Positions 1 to 11,799 of a stretch of DNA of 64,000 bases are shown here, piece by piece; the stretch's first letter is position 1, and every line of letters begins with the position of its first letter. This DNA is from Enoplolaimus lenunculus. Lineage: Eukaryota; Nematoda; Enoplea; Enoplida; Thoracostomopsidae. The notes under the pieces are model-generated. The model was not told where the DNA came from. It ran no database searches and saw only the letters and a list, made by a program, of their open reading frames with translations. The stretch spans positions 186,001-250,000 of the forward strand of contig JASANG010003248.1 in NCBI GenBank assembly GCA_030248215.1, written 5' to 3'. The position numbers were made by a program, and so were the translations under genes.

Positions 1-401
1 GGTCCCAATAGCAGGAAAGTCGTCTAAGTTGTGGTTATTCCGAAAATTTCGGATGCGTTAAATAAATTGTTTGATGTCGGGGGCTCAATGTATCTTATGC
101 GGGGCTTCAGAGGCCGTACACTGTACGAGGGCTCGCGATACGTAACCTCCGTCCTGATGTGGATATTTTGAAACTTAAACACTGGATGAATTTTGCGATA
201 TTTTTGACGAAAAACTAAAAACAAACTGTATTCAAATAATACATAATAATTTTGTAAAAACATTATTTTCCTGTGTTTTGTACACGTCCGTACTGTAAAA
301 CTTTGGAAACGCAAAAACAACGCAAATTCGTTGAATTTCAAGAAAAGTTGAAATATTAGCAAAAATGTGATATTTTTGAATAAATTCCGTTTAAAAATCA
401 A
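1..401 (-). other. Unidentified minus-strand open frame, possible 3' terminal exon
   Basis: A 125-codon frame ends near position 24. Its last 45 residues (RTEVTYREPSYSV, then KPRIRYIEPPTSN) have protein-like composition and richer GC than the surroundings, and a possible acceptor (cacatcag) lies nearby. I do not recognise the product. It may equally be chance. Confidence 0.2.
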
Positions 402-469
402 AACTCTGTTTTATCGGCGTCCATCCGCACGTGATTGGCTGTTTTTACTAAACTTGTCGAACTCCAAAC

Positions 470-665
470 AGGGGTGCAGCCAGGATTCCATTTTTTTCAC
501 TGAATTAACCATGGCTAAAAATTTTGTGCTTCGAGCATAGCGAGTGAGAAACATTTTTGACCTTTGTAGAATATTCTACAACCTGTAAAAGTGCTTTTTT
601 TCGATTCTACGTACAAATTGCAGAAGGAATATATTCCTGTATTCCCTTGTATACGCCCCGGATCC
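470..665. mobile_element. Relic of a CAGGGG-ended element
   Basis: The ends (aggggtgcagcc; ttgtatacgcccc) and an inner gagcatagcgagtgagaa resemble the element at 9893-10066 (gcgaacgtagcgagcgagaa). No intact TSD seen. Confidence 0.45.
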
Positions 666-1499
666 GGAATAACTGTTATGTCTCTGGAGCAACAGTAATT
701 TGGGGAATACGAGGTCGCACCCTAGTCAACCACGATAAAAACATTTAAAATTAGTTGAAATAGAAAAAATTATGAGGGGATATTAGATACATTTAACTGC
801 GCATTTAATTAAAAATATTAAATTTTTGCTTCGATTAATTTCTTTAATAAACGTTGGAGGTTAAAGGATAAACGGTGGTAAGGTCAGTTATACATTTTAT
901 CTGCTTTTCAAATATGCTCAGGGCATAAGTGTACCGAATCAATCATTGACATCAGATCATGTTTTAAAACATTTTCACTAAATTTGACATAACCTTAATA
1001 ATTTCGGCTCATGTACACCCTTAAAAAGCAATTATACTTACTTTATTGCAAAAAATGTGTCTCATATTAGTAATGCTTACCATCATCAGCTAACAGAAAA
1101 ATAACCTTATCATTTTTTAAATATAAATTTACATTCAGAGGCATCGCAAACCAGAATCATTGAAGATCTGCAGCTGAGGCACTGCAAATTTACGGGAACA
1201 TTTGGTTATATCCTTTATCGGAGTAATGGTTCATGTGTAACCAAAACCCGAACAAAATCTAGAAGTTTAAGCGTCAAAAACAAGGAAGCTGCTAAGATTT
1301 CGTTTAAGCATTAATTTTTTCCATTATATGTTGGTGCTTTTAGCGAGCAAGAATAATTTTAGATATTTCAATACCAACAGGTTGCTCAAGGGTTTATTGA
1401 AACGTGTCTTATTTCTGGTTTCTCAACAAATTTCGATTGGGATATAACCACCCCATCCTTCAATCTATGAATGACCCAAGCGTTAAAGAAAGTGGACAA

Positions 1500-2400
1500 A
1501 GGAATTTTTGACAGGGTGCGTGCTGGCAAATGTTACGAAACGCAATTTATACTGTATGCTATATGATGCCATTCGCAAGAAAAATTGTAAGATATGAACA
1601 TTATCATTTTTTACAAAAAATTCTGAGAGAAAAATTGTATTTTTTTACAAAAAATTCTGAGAGAAAAATTGTATTTTTTAAAAAATTCTGAGTTGTATTT
1701 TTTACAAAAACATTCTGAGAGGAAAATTGTATTTTTTAAAAAATTCTGAGTTGTATTTTTCACAAAAACATTCTGAGAGGAAAATTGTATTTTTAAAAAA
1801 TTCTGAGTTGTATTTTTTACAAAAACATTCTGAGAGGAAAATTGTATTTTTTACAAAAAATTCTGAGAGAAAAATTGTATTTTTTAAAAAATTCTGAGTT
1901 GTATTTTTTACAAAAACATTCTGAGAGGAAAATTGTATTTTTTACAAAAATTCTGAGAGAAAAATTGTATTTTTTAAAAAATTCTGAGTTGTATTTTTTA
2001 CAAAAACATTCTGAGAGGAAAATTGTATTTTTTACAAAAACATTCTGAGAGGTTGTATTTTTTACAAAAACATTCTGAGAGTAAAATTGTATTTTTTACA
2101 AAAACATTCTGAGAGGAAAATTGTATTTTTTACAAAAAAATTCTGAGAGAAAAATTGTATTTTTTACAAAAAATTCTGACAGAAAAATTGTATTTTTTAA
2201 AAAATTCTGAGTTGTATTTTTACAAAAACATTCTGAGAGGAAAATTGTATTTTTTACAAAAAATTCTGAGAGGAAAATTGTATTTTTTAACAAAAAATTC
2301 TGAGAGGAAAATTGTATTTTTTACAAAAAATTCTGAGAGAAAAATTGCATTTTTTACAAAAAAAATTCTGATGAGAAAATTGTAATGTAGGGACCTTACC
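1500..2400. repeat. Tandem array expanded inside a CGGATCC-type element
   Basis: From about 1596 to 2390 the unit ATTTTTTACAAAAAATTCTG-AGAGAAAAATTGT (about 33 bp) recurs more than 20 times, partly in a composite of about 58 bp containing a shorter TTAAAAAATTCTGAGTTG variant. The flanks (ggcaaatgttacgaaacgca; gtagggaccttaccatttt) match single-unit copies at 22309-22588, 23786-23960 and 25057-25362. Confidence 0.85.
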
Positions 2401-3420
2401 ATTTTAGCACAAAAAATCGGACATGGAGAGTACACAAAGCCTTAAAATTCATTTGGCCCCCGTTCAATACCAAGTGACTATCGCATACAAAGCGAAAAAC
2501 AAATAATGTTAATCGTGTCCAGCAGATCCAGTTTAATTCCTTCAATTTTAAACCAAATTTTAGGGAATTTGAACGAAAATAGTCGATGCTTTCTTCCGAG
2601 TACTTAAGGATTATGGTAAAATTTTTACATTCTTTCAAACGAAAACTAAAATACAACGAAAACAAAATATTATTAAAAATATTTCACAGAACATCAAAAA
2701 CAACATTACAATAAAGTTCTATCTTTTATTTATGAAACAGTGACGTAGATTATTTTGTAAGCTGAAGCAGTCACCCAAGCATGTATATTTTTTACCATAG
2801 GCGCTCAAACGTGAGGATCAGGGTGTAGGGGTAGGCACGTGGCCCTAAAACTAAGATTAGGAAGTATTACGTCTCAATATTTTTGGCGGATAATATTTTT
2901 GAAAATTCTGCCTAAAATTCGTGATTTTTCAATATGTTTGTGAAAATTTCCAAAAAATAGCATTATTTCGCACATGGAAATACATTTTTTGTAGTTGCAT
3001 TGCGCATTTGTGGCCATGAGAATGTGTTCTGAAGTTAGAGGGGCGAAAGCCCAATGTTTTGACTTCGGACGAGAAAATTTTCGAACGAAAAGCCAGACGC
3101 ATTTTAATACTTCGGCGGTTTTTGTTCCAACCGGTTAGGGTGGGAGCTGTTTTAAGGGCGGCTCCCCAAATGGGAGTATGGGGGTGGCTGCTCCGGCCCG
3201 GATAACATATATAAGGAATTTTATCTTCTGAACCAAGATTTTAGTTTCTATGAGTATCATTCTGAAAAACTCATACAGCTTTACGACACCTTTGATTCCG
3301 CTGAGATTTAATTTCGGTTCGCTGGTCCAAACATTTTGATGACGTTTTGTATCTTTAAGCCGTCCTGGCTTCGTTTAGCTAAAAAACCCATCAGCCATAA
3401 ACTGCAGTAACCTCAAAGGA
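2401..3420. other. No gene seen; repeat relics
   Basis: AT-rich. 3030-3190 resembles repeat pieces at 8058-8120 and 29400-29490 (shared aaagccagacgcatttta). Nothing else could be supported. Confidence 0.4.
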
Positions 3421-3423
3421 CTA

Positions 3424-3605
3424 CTGTAGGGACCCAAATAAGAGGAGTTATTAAGAGCGGGGTTTCGACTTTGAATCCTAATCAATAGAAGTTCGCATCC
3501 CTAATCAAAGTCCATAATCGGATAGAGTCCCTAAACCCTAATTAGACTCTATAAATGTCAATTATGCTAATTGTAGTTTATAAATGACTCCAGGACCAGA
3601 TAAAG
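3424..3605 (+). repeat. Dispersed repeat, also nested at 26280-26462
   Basis: Starts ctactgtagggacccaaata and ends near atgactccaggacc. The same sequence lies in reverse orientation inside the element at 26158-26534. Confidence 0.65.
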
Positions 3606-3950
3606 TTGAGTTCGAAACTTTAAAGCATACTTAAGTTTTCAAAGTACATTTCTATGTATAACATGGCATTAGCGCTTAAGTTTTTGATACAAAACAAACA
3701 AACGTTTAATTCAACAAATAATTGCAATATCAGATATATAGCAGTAACGATGGGCAGCGGAGGGCGGGTTAAAATTATATAACAGGTGGGATCCCGTGGA
3801 GAGGCCAAATAAATATCAGCCCCTCCCATTCCCCTAATCAACTCGCCATCACTGCAGGTTCGTACAGCGCCTGCTTTATCACTCGGTTCTCTAGGTTGAC
3901 GTTGCAAGGATCAAACTAAACATATTTCTGGCCTAAATGATATTGTATAA

Positions 3951-4225
3951 AGCCTTATTCACACGTGCAACTTTTTGCTACAAGAACTTGCAGCTGCAAC
4001 TTGCACTTGCAAGTTTTGTCCAAAATCCCGTTCGAAAAACATTCACCTGTAAATAATTCATTAAAAATCATGAGTAGGAATTCAGATCACATGTGTGAAC
4101 AACCATCGAAGTTCACTGAATTTATTGCAGCCACGTTCTCATTGGCTTATGAAGAAACACAAGTTCGGTGTGCAATTTGCAGCTGCAAGTTCTCGCAGCA
4201 AAAACTTGCACGTGTGAATAGGGCT
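3951..4225. mobile_element. 275-bp Harbinger-like MITE, TSD TAA
   Basis: TIRs of about 60 bp: left AGCCTTATTCACACGTGCAA, right end complementary (cgtgtgaatagggct). Direct TAA at 3948-3950 and 4226-4228. The interior repeats cttgcagctgcaa. 3-bp TWA duplications are typical of PIF/Harbinger elements. Confidence 0.85.
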
Positions 4226-5024
4226 TAATTTCTGACATTTTTATTTTAAAGCAAACAATGAAATCATATATGTAGTGAAAAATTGAATGATTTGCAACCG
4301 ATTTAGAAGTAATGAGCATACATTAATGGAATTTCCAGGATTTTCATTACGGAAACATACTCCAATTTTTACCAAACACGGAAACGGATGTCCCGTCACA
4401 CCCCGTTTGATATTTTTTTTGCTACTGTCAGTTTATTTTAACCCATGATATATAATTAGCATAATTCATATTTAAACCAAACAAAGTAAGAACACATTGG
4501 CAACAAAACGCATCAAAGCATCAAATGATTAGATTTCTAACTTTAAAACCTAATGTTGATTTATTTCGTAATAGTCAAATTTAGCCTAATTCACTTAAAG
4601 GATCTCGTGGGAAATTAGTCCAACTCGTTGGTTTTTGCATGGCAAACAATCCGGTAGTTAAAAGTTGGCCAGTTAACACTAAGCCAGCCCCCCGTAATAT
4701 TTTTCTAAAATCTTTGCATGTCCCCCTTCGACCTATAAATTTTTAGCCTCACCAACCATGATAAGCTGACTGTAAGCCTAGGGATATTAGCAACGGAGGG
4801 TTGACATTGAAATTGTTCACAAGATTCAGTTATTTCAGGTAATTTTTATTATTATCAACACCATTTATATTCGTTGAATTTACAATCCACGCATTTACAG
4901 TGTATATCTTAAACTCGAATACCAATTAATTTTAGACAAAATACTGTTTTACACTGCGTTTGTGTGATTTTTAACGAAACAGATGGAAAACTAACGACTA
5001 ATTTTTAACGACAGAATACAAGTC

Positions 5025-5214
5025 GGTCCATGTATAGAACAGGGCCGGATCGTTTTCCGGATGGGCTGTAATAGAGTCAGTTTAAGCTTTAGACTAATTT
5101 TTTGCTTAGGCTTAGGCTTAGGAATAAGCTCATCCGTACGTTTAGGCTTAGGCTTAGGTTTAGGATTACGAATATGCTAATACTACTGTTCCCGCCCTGT
5201 TCTATACACGGGCC
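5025..5214. mobile_element. 190-bp hAT-like MITE with TTAGGC interior, TSD tacaagtc/tacaagac
   Basis: TIRs GGTCCATGTATAGAACAGGG / complementary with GGCCCGTGTATAGAACAGGG. 8-bp flanking repeats with one mismatch. The interior has scattered ttaggc units. Confidence 0.85.
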
Positions 5215-5802
5215 TACAAGACATTCGGCAGTTAGCTATTTAAAACCTAATTTTTCAAAACCTTGGATTTGACCAAGTTACAATCAGTGGTCGATACAGA
5301 AATTTCACATACGTTGACGTGTGAGATATTATAATGAAAACACTGTCAAAGCCAAGCGTTACTTTAGTTGCTAAACCTTAATACAAAATCTTCTACTCCA
5401 TGCCATGGGGGCCAAGGCTGAAGTGGCCCCTTTGTATCCGCCAGGGAATACAGCCTATGTATAGAACAATCGCCAGATAGCGTTAATCTAAGCTAAACAC
5501 ATCTGTGTATAAGCTTGAATCAATAGCCGAAACGTAGGCCTTTAATTAGATGGACTGGCGGTGGTGTTTGCATGACAACCTCGATTACCGGGCTGACATC
5601 CCGGGAGATTTCTTTCTATTTTTGCTCCGAACTAAAACTTTTCTCAGGGCAAAAATGTTTCTACAGAGGTGAGCCTCGTTGTCCCCCTGGCTTCAGGTCT
5701 TCGGTGATCCTAGCGAAACAGTACCGCCACATGCTCAAGCTACATACCTACTAATTTAACCAGCGAGCAATTAAATGTAAATGCAACCACCTTAACCAGG
5801 TG

Positions 5803-5959
5803 GGCCAATGTTACTTTAAGGGGCGTAACAGTACATTAAGCGTATTCCTAAGCCTAAGCCTAAGTCTAAGCCTAAGCAAAAAACGTGTAATCTAGAATCT
5901 AAACCTACTCTTTAATGAACCCTCCAGAAACATGGACGCCCCTTAAAGTAACATTGGCC
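5803..5959. mobile_element. 157-bp hAT-like MITE with CCTAAG interior, TSD (a/g)ccaggtg
   Basis: TIRs GGCCAATGTTACTTTAAGGG and complement. Interior cctaagcctaagcctaag. Relatives at 11596-11793 and 15378-15534. Confidence 0.87.
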
Positions 5960-6626
5960 GCCAGGTGTATACAAAACCAGTGTATTTGGATTACATCATT
6001 GACCAAAATGTGACCATTATCAATACCGAAATAGCGAAATAAATGCGAAAGTGGCCTAAAGTATAAAGCTGCAATCGTACGCAGAACAACTTACAATAAA
6101 AGATTAATGTTTTCATGACAAAATGTAATTTTAGCCTAATTGATTTTTGCCTCAATCGATACTAAATTGCAAATAACTGATTACTATAAGCGACAGTTTC
6201 AGCTAATATAACACCGGTGTAGTGAAGATTTTCATTTCGGGACGGTATAAACATTACCGAAAATTGTTTAACCGTTTGGATTTGGCACGCCATATTGAAT
6301 CCTGCAAAAGTGAACCTAATTTGTTTGCAAAAATTTCGGAACCAGATATATCCCCGCTTGCTTGAGTTGTATGTGTTTTTGCTAATATACCAAATATGTG
6401 ATAGTATAAGTATATGGGTCACTCTAGGGTACAAATGACATATTAAGAACAAACCAAGCAGGGGGTGAGCTTAAATATTTGACGACAACGACAAATTTTT
6501 GTTGAAATATTACATCAGCCAGAACGTTTACCAATTTCAAGTATTGTTTTAGATCTGTTTCAAAAAGCAAGTTTCGGTCACAACTTGATTTTTTGATTTT
6601 GTAATTTTACATAATTTTTCGTAGTA

Positions 6627-6727
6627 GAGTTGTGCTATACTTGACGTCCTGCGGCCGACCGGCGCCGTCCGTCAAAGTCCGTCACCCATATGCTATTGTA
6701 CGTTAGTTTTTTTGCGTAGTGCAACCC
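6627..6727. mobile_element. 101-bp Tc1/mariner-like MITE (GGGTTGCGCTATAC family), TA flanks
   Basis: Left gagttgtgctatac, right gtgcaaccc, TA on both sides. Inner ccggcgccgtccgtca matches the large intronic element at 44103-44705. Relatives at 8325-8510, 17764-17917, 38790-38935 and 46885-47005. Confidence 0.75.
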
Positions 6728-7192
6728 TAACAATTCAAGATCCCTAAAGAAATCAGAGATTCAGACATTGGTCTAAATATTTAACCGTTGGCACGTGGCG
6801 ACAGATTAGCCCACCCCAACCTTAGACGCTATATTCTCGGCAAGAAACATGTATAAACCATTGCTATTCACACTATGTATATGGCCCTGAGACCGCAGCT
6901 AAAACGCATAAACTCGTTTTATTCGTTGAAAAATCAAATTAAACTTTGCTGGAAAACATAAAAACTGTGACTACGCGAAATAAAAAATATCAACGCCAAC
7001 TGAAGCTGGCATTCGAATGTTGCTTTATTGCGCACGTGTCATCCTTCAACTCTTCCGTTGATAAAAACACAGTCATTCCAACCTAAACAGGCGTCGTTGG
7101 TTTATACTTGAGTTTAAAAACAAAATAAAAGTTTCCGTCTGAGAGTTGAATATTCCCATCGCATGCCGAAATCAATGCTTACATCAATGCAA

Positions 7193-7312
7193 ACATATAT
7201 ATATTTATATATAACTATATGTATATATATTTATATATAACTATATGTATACATATTTATATATATAACTATATGTATATATCTATATATTTATTTATTT
7301 ATTTATTTATTC
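7193..7312. repeat. AT minisatellite and (ATTT)n
   Basis: Three copies of a unit of about 31 bp containing tatataactatatgtat, then a run of tattt. Confidence 0.8.
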
Positions 7313-8324
7313 TATGTGGTGGTGCAGTTTTTAGGACAATAAAAATCGCATTGGACAATCGCTAAGAGTGTGTGACAGCAACGGTTCCAAACCGGAGCCT
7401 CAATATTTGTTGTTTTGACTCATTGAACATGACCCAATAACGAAGCAAAAATGCTGATGTGGTGGCCAGGAAAACAGCAAAATATCCGAAACGTCTGGGA
7501 ATTGAAAATGTCGTCCCGACGGTTTCCGGATAACAGAATGAGATTTTCAGATCAATTAAAATTTTTAATTTGAAAGACAATTAATTTTGACAAATCGAAA
7601 AACTGAGTGTCAACTTTTGTTTGCTTCTGTGGAATCTTTGTATTTTTAAATATTCTTACATAATTTCATATAAACCAAAATATACAAAAGTTTAAAAAAT
7701 ATTGAGAGGTAAATGTTAGTTCAATTTTGAGAAATTATTTTTTGAAAAACTTCCGTTTTTATCAGAATAGCAAAAGTAAATACAAAAATTAATTCGATTA
7801 ATAATTCAGAGGCAAATTTCACGTTATATTGGTAGGAAGCGATTTTTAGTGTCCGTCAGAGGCTTCGAAAAAGGCTTTTATAGCTGTCCTTACGATATTA
7901 AGGTATTAGTTTATTTTCTGGCAAGAGTTTACTTGGCTGCTTCCAGGGATTATAAGCAAAAAATTCAAAAGTTGTAGAATTAAGATAGTTTACCAAATAT
8001 GAATATCACTGTTTCCGTCGCAAAAATATCATTTTCTCTTGCAATCGTTGCAACGCAAACCAGCAACGAAAAACGAAACAGTTGAAAAGCCAGACGCAAT
8101 TTTAGTACTGAATCTTGTCAAATTTAGAAGCGAAATTCCAATTTGCGTATTGCTGGCTTAAAATCCACTAATCACGCGGTCCAGGCTTGGCGTAGGTTAT
8201 TGATTACAAATTTACGAGCAAAAACGCTTCAAAACTGCAATACTTTTGTTTTGTGTCAATTTTTCGTCCGGGTCGTAAAATTGAGAAAACAGTCAAATTT
8301 TAACCAATGAACAATTCGAAAAAC

Positions 8325-8510
8325 AAAAAACTGTTTCAGGAATCGCACCCAAAACTCGCACCGCTCACCCAGAGGGGGGGGGGGGGAAGAAAAGGACCCA
8401 CAACAAACCAAAAAAAAAAAAAAAACAACCCCCCCCCCCCATACAGCACGGTGACGTAGGGTGACGGACGGCGCCGGACGTCATCAAAAGTATAGCGACC
8501 ACTCTTACGT
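8325..8510. repeat. Low-complexity poly-G / poly-A / poly-C stretch joined to a GACGTC family end
   Basis: Runs of about 14 G, 18 A and 13 C are followed by ggtgacggacggcgccgga and atagcgacc, the right end of the 6627-6727 family. The homopolymers could also mark assembly noise. Confidence 0.6.
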
Positions 8511-8763
8511 ATCTGAGCCAAAGAATAATACTATATTCTGGGGAGTAGCGGTACCTTGTGGAGACGTACCAGATTAATGTTAACCATTAACCAATAAATT
8601 ACTGAAACCAAACGGAGTTTAGTTGCAGTTAAACTCGATCTGTTTAGTTTTTAAGAAACATGGATATTCAAATTAGAAAAAACAGTTTAACATTTAGTTC
8701 AAACGACAAATATGTAACTAATTGGACACGTTTGTTTTCAAAATTAATTAGGTATCACAGCAT

Positions 8764-8938
8764 CAATGGCGGATCCATGGGGGGGTCACCCCGGCCGTGA
8801 CCCCCCAACAGCATCTCGACAAAAATTATATAGCAATTTTATGGCAATTGTTTGTGGTTTGTGTGTGGGTGAAAAAATTAGTGTATTACCTGTGAAATTT
8901 TGCCCCCCCCCCATTTTGAAATCCTGGATCCGCCACTG
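8764..8938. mobile_element. 175-bp hAT-like MITE (CGGATCC family)
   Basis: Ends CAATGGCGGATCCA and TGGATCCGCCACTG. Flanking 8 bp cacagcat/tagagcat match at 6 positions. The element at 26158-26534 is a second copy. Confidence 0.75.
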
Positions 8939-8939
8939 T

Positions 8940-11590
8940 AGAGCATATGCCTAAACCAAATGTTAAAAAATGCATAAAAATATTGAATTATGCTTAAATC
9001 CGCTTCGTCTAAATTGAACTCTAAAAGCCTAAGCCTTACTCGAATTGGTGTACGATGTCATTAGGCAGTGCTTTGAAACTGTTGTTTTCATACGTTCAAC
9101 CTGCAGTGGCACAGTCAATCTCCAACGACCGATCCACAACGGGTTTATACGTCCCCCCTGAACTCTCCTTCGTAAATTGTGCAAATATTTGTTCAGATAT
9201 AAAATCAAAAAATGCTTCGACTCTGGATAGCATCCGCCAATTGTACGCGTCCAAGTATCGATTTGGATAAGTACATTTGAACCTGTTCACCCCCCTCTTA
9301 AATTAGTTTTTAAATCCACACCTAAAATCTTTCAATTTATTTTACGTCAAAATACATTTTCAACCCCCGAGCAAAAGTTTAATTGTTTCCACTCACAGCA
9401 ACCAAATATTAATTTTACCAATCGGCAGCTTTCAATGGCGACTACGCAATCATTTTAAAACTTCTTATAAACTCGAAAAAAATGTATTTTATGCTGCTGG
9501 ACTTGATCAAGTTTGGCCATATACCCATCTTTCTTGTGTTCATACGATACCCGCCCGAGCCTGGCACACAACAACAACGACAACAACAAAAGAACAAAAA
9601 CAACAACAACTTATTTTCTACGGTTTCTTTGTACTATGCTTTACGCAATTCCTATTTTCTTTCGCGATGTTGTTTACTGCAATTTCTATTCTGTTGTTTC
9701 CTTTTCAACGAAGAAAATAATATGTTTGTGGTTCTGCCAGTAACCCGAAAACCCATTTTCTATATTATTTACGTACCGGTCACTGTCAAGCACATACCAG
9801 AAGCTTGGACACCGCTGTAGCAAGCAAGCATTTGAAGACGGGGGGTAGGCGTTATTTTTAAAAATCACAACGGCAGAGCTATGATTTTATTTCAGGGGTG
9901 TATATTAAAACTTTATTCAAAACGGTTTCCGAGCGAACGTAGCGAGCGAGAAAATTGTTTTTGACCGTAGAATCCAACCTATTATATTATCTATCGTGTT
10001 TATATGTTTTTTGATCACTAATTTTGGGGGGATATATGCCCTGGTACCCCCTTGTAGGCCCTGAATACCATAGACAAATAGTAGCCTGGCAAAAACCGAC
10101 TGCTGTCACAAACCAATATTTCAATCTGTTTTACGTAACTCTCGCTCTCTGTGTCTCTCTCTGTGTCTCTCATTGCATCGCAGTTTCTCATCATTTTTGC
10201 CTTTAAGCCGCTATTTTGTTGCTGTCCCATCGAACTCGAACGCATTTTAGCTCACATTTTTCAAACTTCTTTTCTATTCTCCCTTCGGGGCAGACACACA
10301 CATCACAGTTGTTTTGCGTTTGATGCCAGCAAGATTGCCGAATCAAAACAGAATAGAAAGCATACAAAGTAAAGCAGTGTCGACATTTTGAGGTGAACAT
10401 ATGAACGAAGTGGGAAAACAAAACAAACAACAAACAAAATTTGGTCCAAAAATGAGTACGTCAGAGACCCAGCAAAACCTTCAAGTGAAACATAATTATT
10501 TCCTTGTTGTTAGGTTTAGGATTAGGCTTGCGGTTTTTTGGAAACAAGAATTTAGTTGTGTCATTCTTGGGTCACTATAACAAGTCAGAATATGAAAAAT
10601 TAATTACACATTGCTTAATCGTAAGCTGCGTTGTATGTACAGTACTGCTGCATTTACGCTTAGGCTTTTTAGGCTTTGAAAAAAGTTGCCTTTGTCTTAG
10701 CCTAAGCCTTTGCAGAGAAAAGGCCCTAACCTGAAAATACGGGAAAGCATACAAGAGCCGTGTTTTCTACAGGGCAAAAATTGTGCCATTTCAATTATCC
10801 ACGTTTTAGTGTCCGTATTTTGTCGGCAGGGTATGTAAGTTATACACTGTTCAACGCAACCTGTAGAATTCAGCCTAATGGTGCTAAATTTTTCGCAATC
10901 AAACGATTGGCTAACAAGTTATAATCAAATAACTGATTAAAGCGATCTCCCAAAAAGCTTATACCTTGCTGAATCAGTTATTTGACCACAGCTCTTTAGC
11001 CATTGGTTTGAATCCATAAAAACCTAGAACCATTCCACTCGGTTCCACAACCGGCATCGCCCGATGTATTACTAAATCTGCCTTTTTGACAATCTAACCT
11101 TAAAAACGTGATTTTTGTAAAAATTCAAATTTGGGCACGAAAATATAATAAGAAGTGGTAAAAAGTACAAATATGTAAAAAATTTTCAAAATCAGACCAT
11201 TTCACGACGAACAGCGGCTTTGCAGGGTGTAAGCTCACAGAGATAAAAATTATTCGGCTTACAATTTAACATCAAACACAAGCAATAACGTGTGACACGT
11301 GGTCTGCCCTGGCGCTGTGGTCAACGATTCGGCCCTGTTCTATACATGAACCGGCACAGGTATTGATTTTGTCGAAACTTTGTGAAATTAATTGTTTTTG
11401 GGCATTTTCTATTGCAAATTTCACTTTTATCATTTGGTCTCTTATCTGTTATTACAATATCCGTGCGCCTGTATCAGCAGTTTAACTCGTTCCAATGCGT
11501 TGTGTCTGAAAGCAAAATGAAGGCCGTAATTATTGTCTAACCAGAATTTAAATTGAAAACCAAGAAGTTAAAAAATGAAACAGGTCATAC
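8940..11590. other. No gene seen; repeats and short open frames
   Basis: Contains a CAGGGG-ended relic (9893-10066), a CT-rich tract (10141-10170), TTAGGC-like pieces (8949-9040, 10510-10720) and an end fragment of the ATAGAACAGGG family (11330-11350). A 71-codon frame at 9055-9270 has ordinary protein-like composition but no splice or homology support. Confidence 0.4.
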
Positions 11591-11595
11591 ACTAT

Positions 11596-11793
11596 GGACC
11601 AATGTTACTTTAAGGGGCGTAACAGTAGATTAAGCGTATTCCTAAGCCTAAGCCTAAGCGTTGCAAAAATGTGTTCCTAAGCCTAAGCCTAAGCCAAAGT
11701 CTAAGCCTAAGCAAAAAAATATAATCTAGAATCCCAACGTACTCTTTTATAGACCCACCAGAAACCTGGACGCCCCTTAAAGTAACATCGGCC
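11596..11793. mobile_element. 198-bp hAT-like MITE with CCTAAG interior
   Basis: Same TIRs as 5803-5959 (caatgttactttaaggggcg). The interior CCTAAG tract is longer and duplicated. No clean TSD. Confidence 0.8.
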
Positions 11794-11799
11794 CTATTC

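Noticed and set aside
1842-2435. Short coding frames on both strands in the TTACAAAAAATTCTGAG array
   Set aside because: The frames follow the tandem unit and have no start context, splice signals or protein-like composition.
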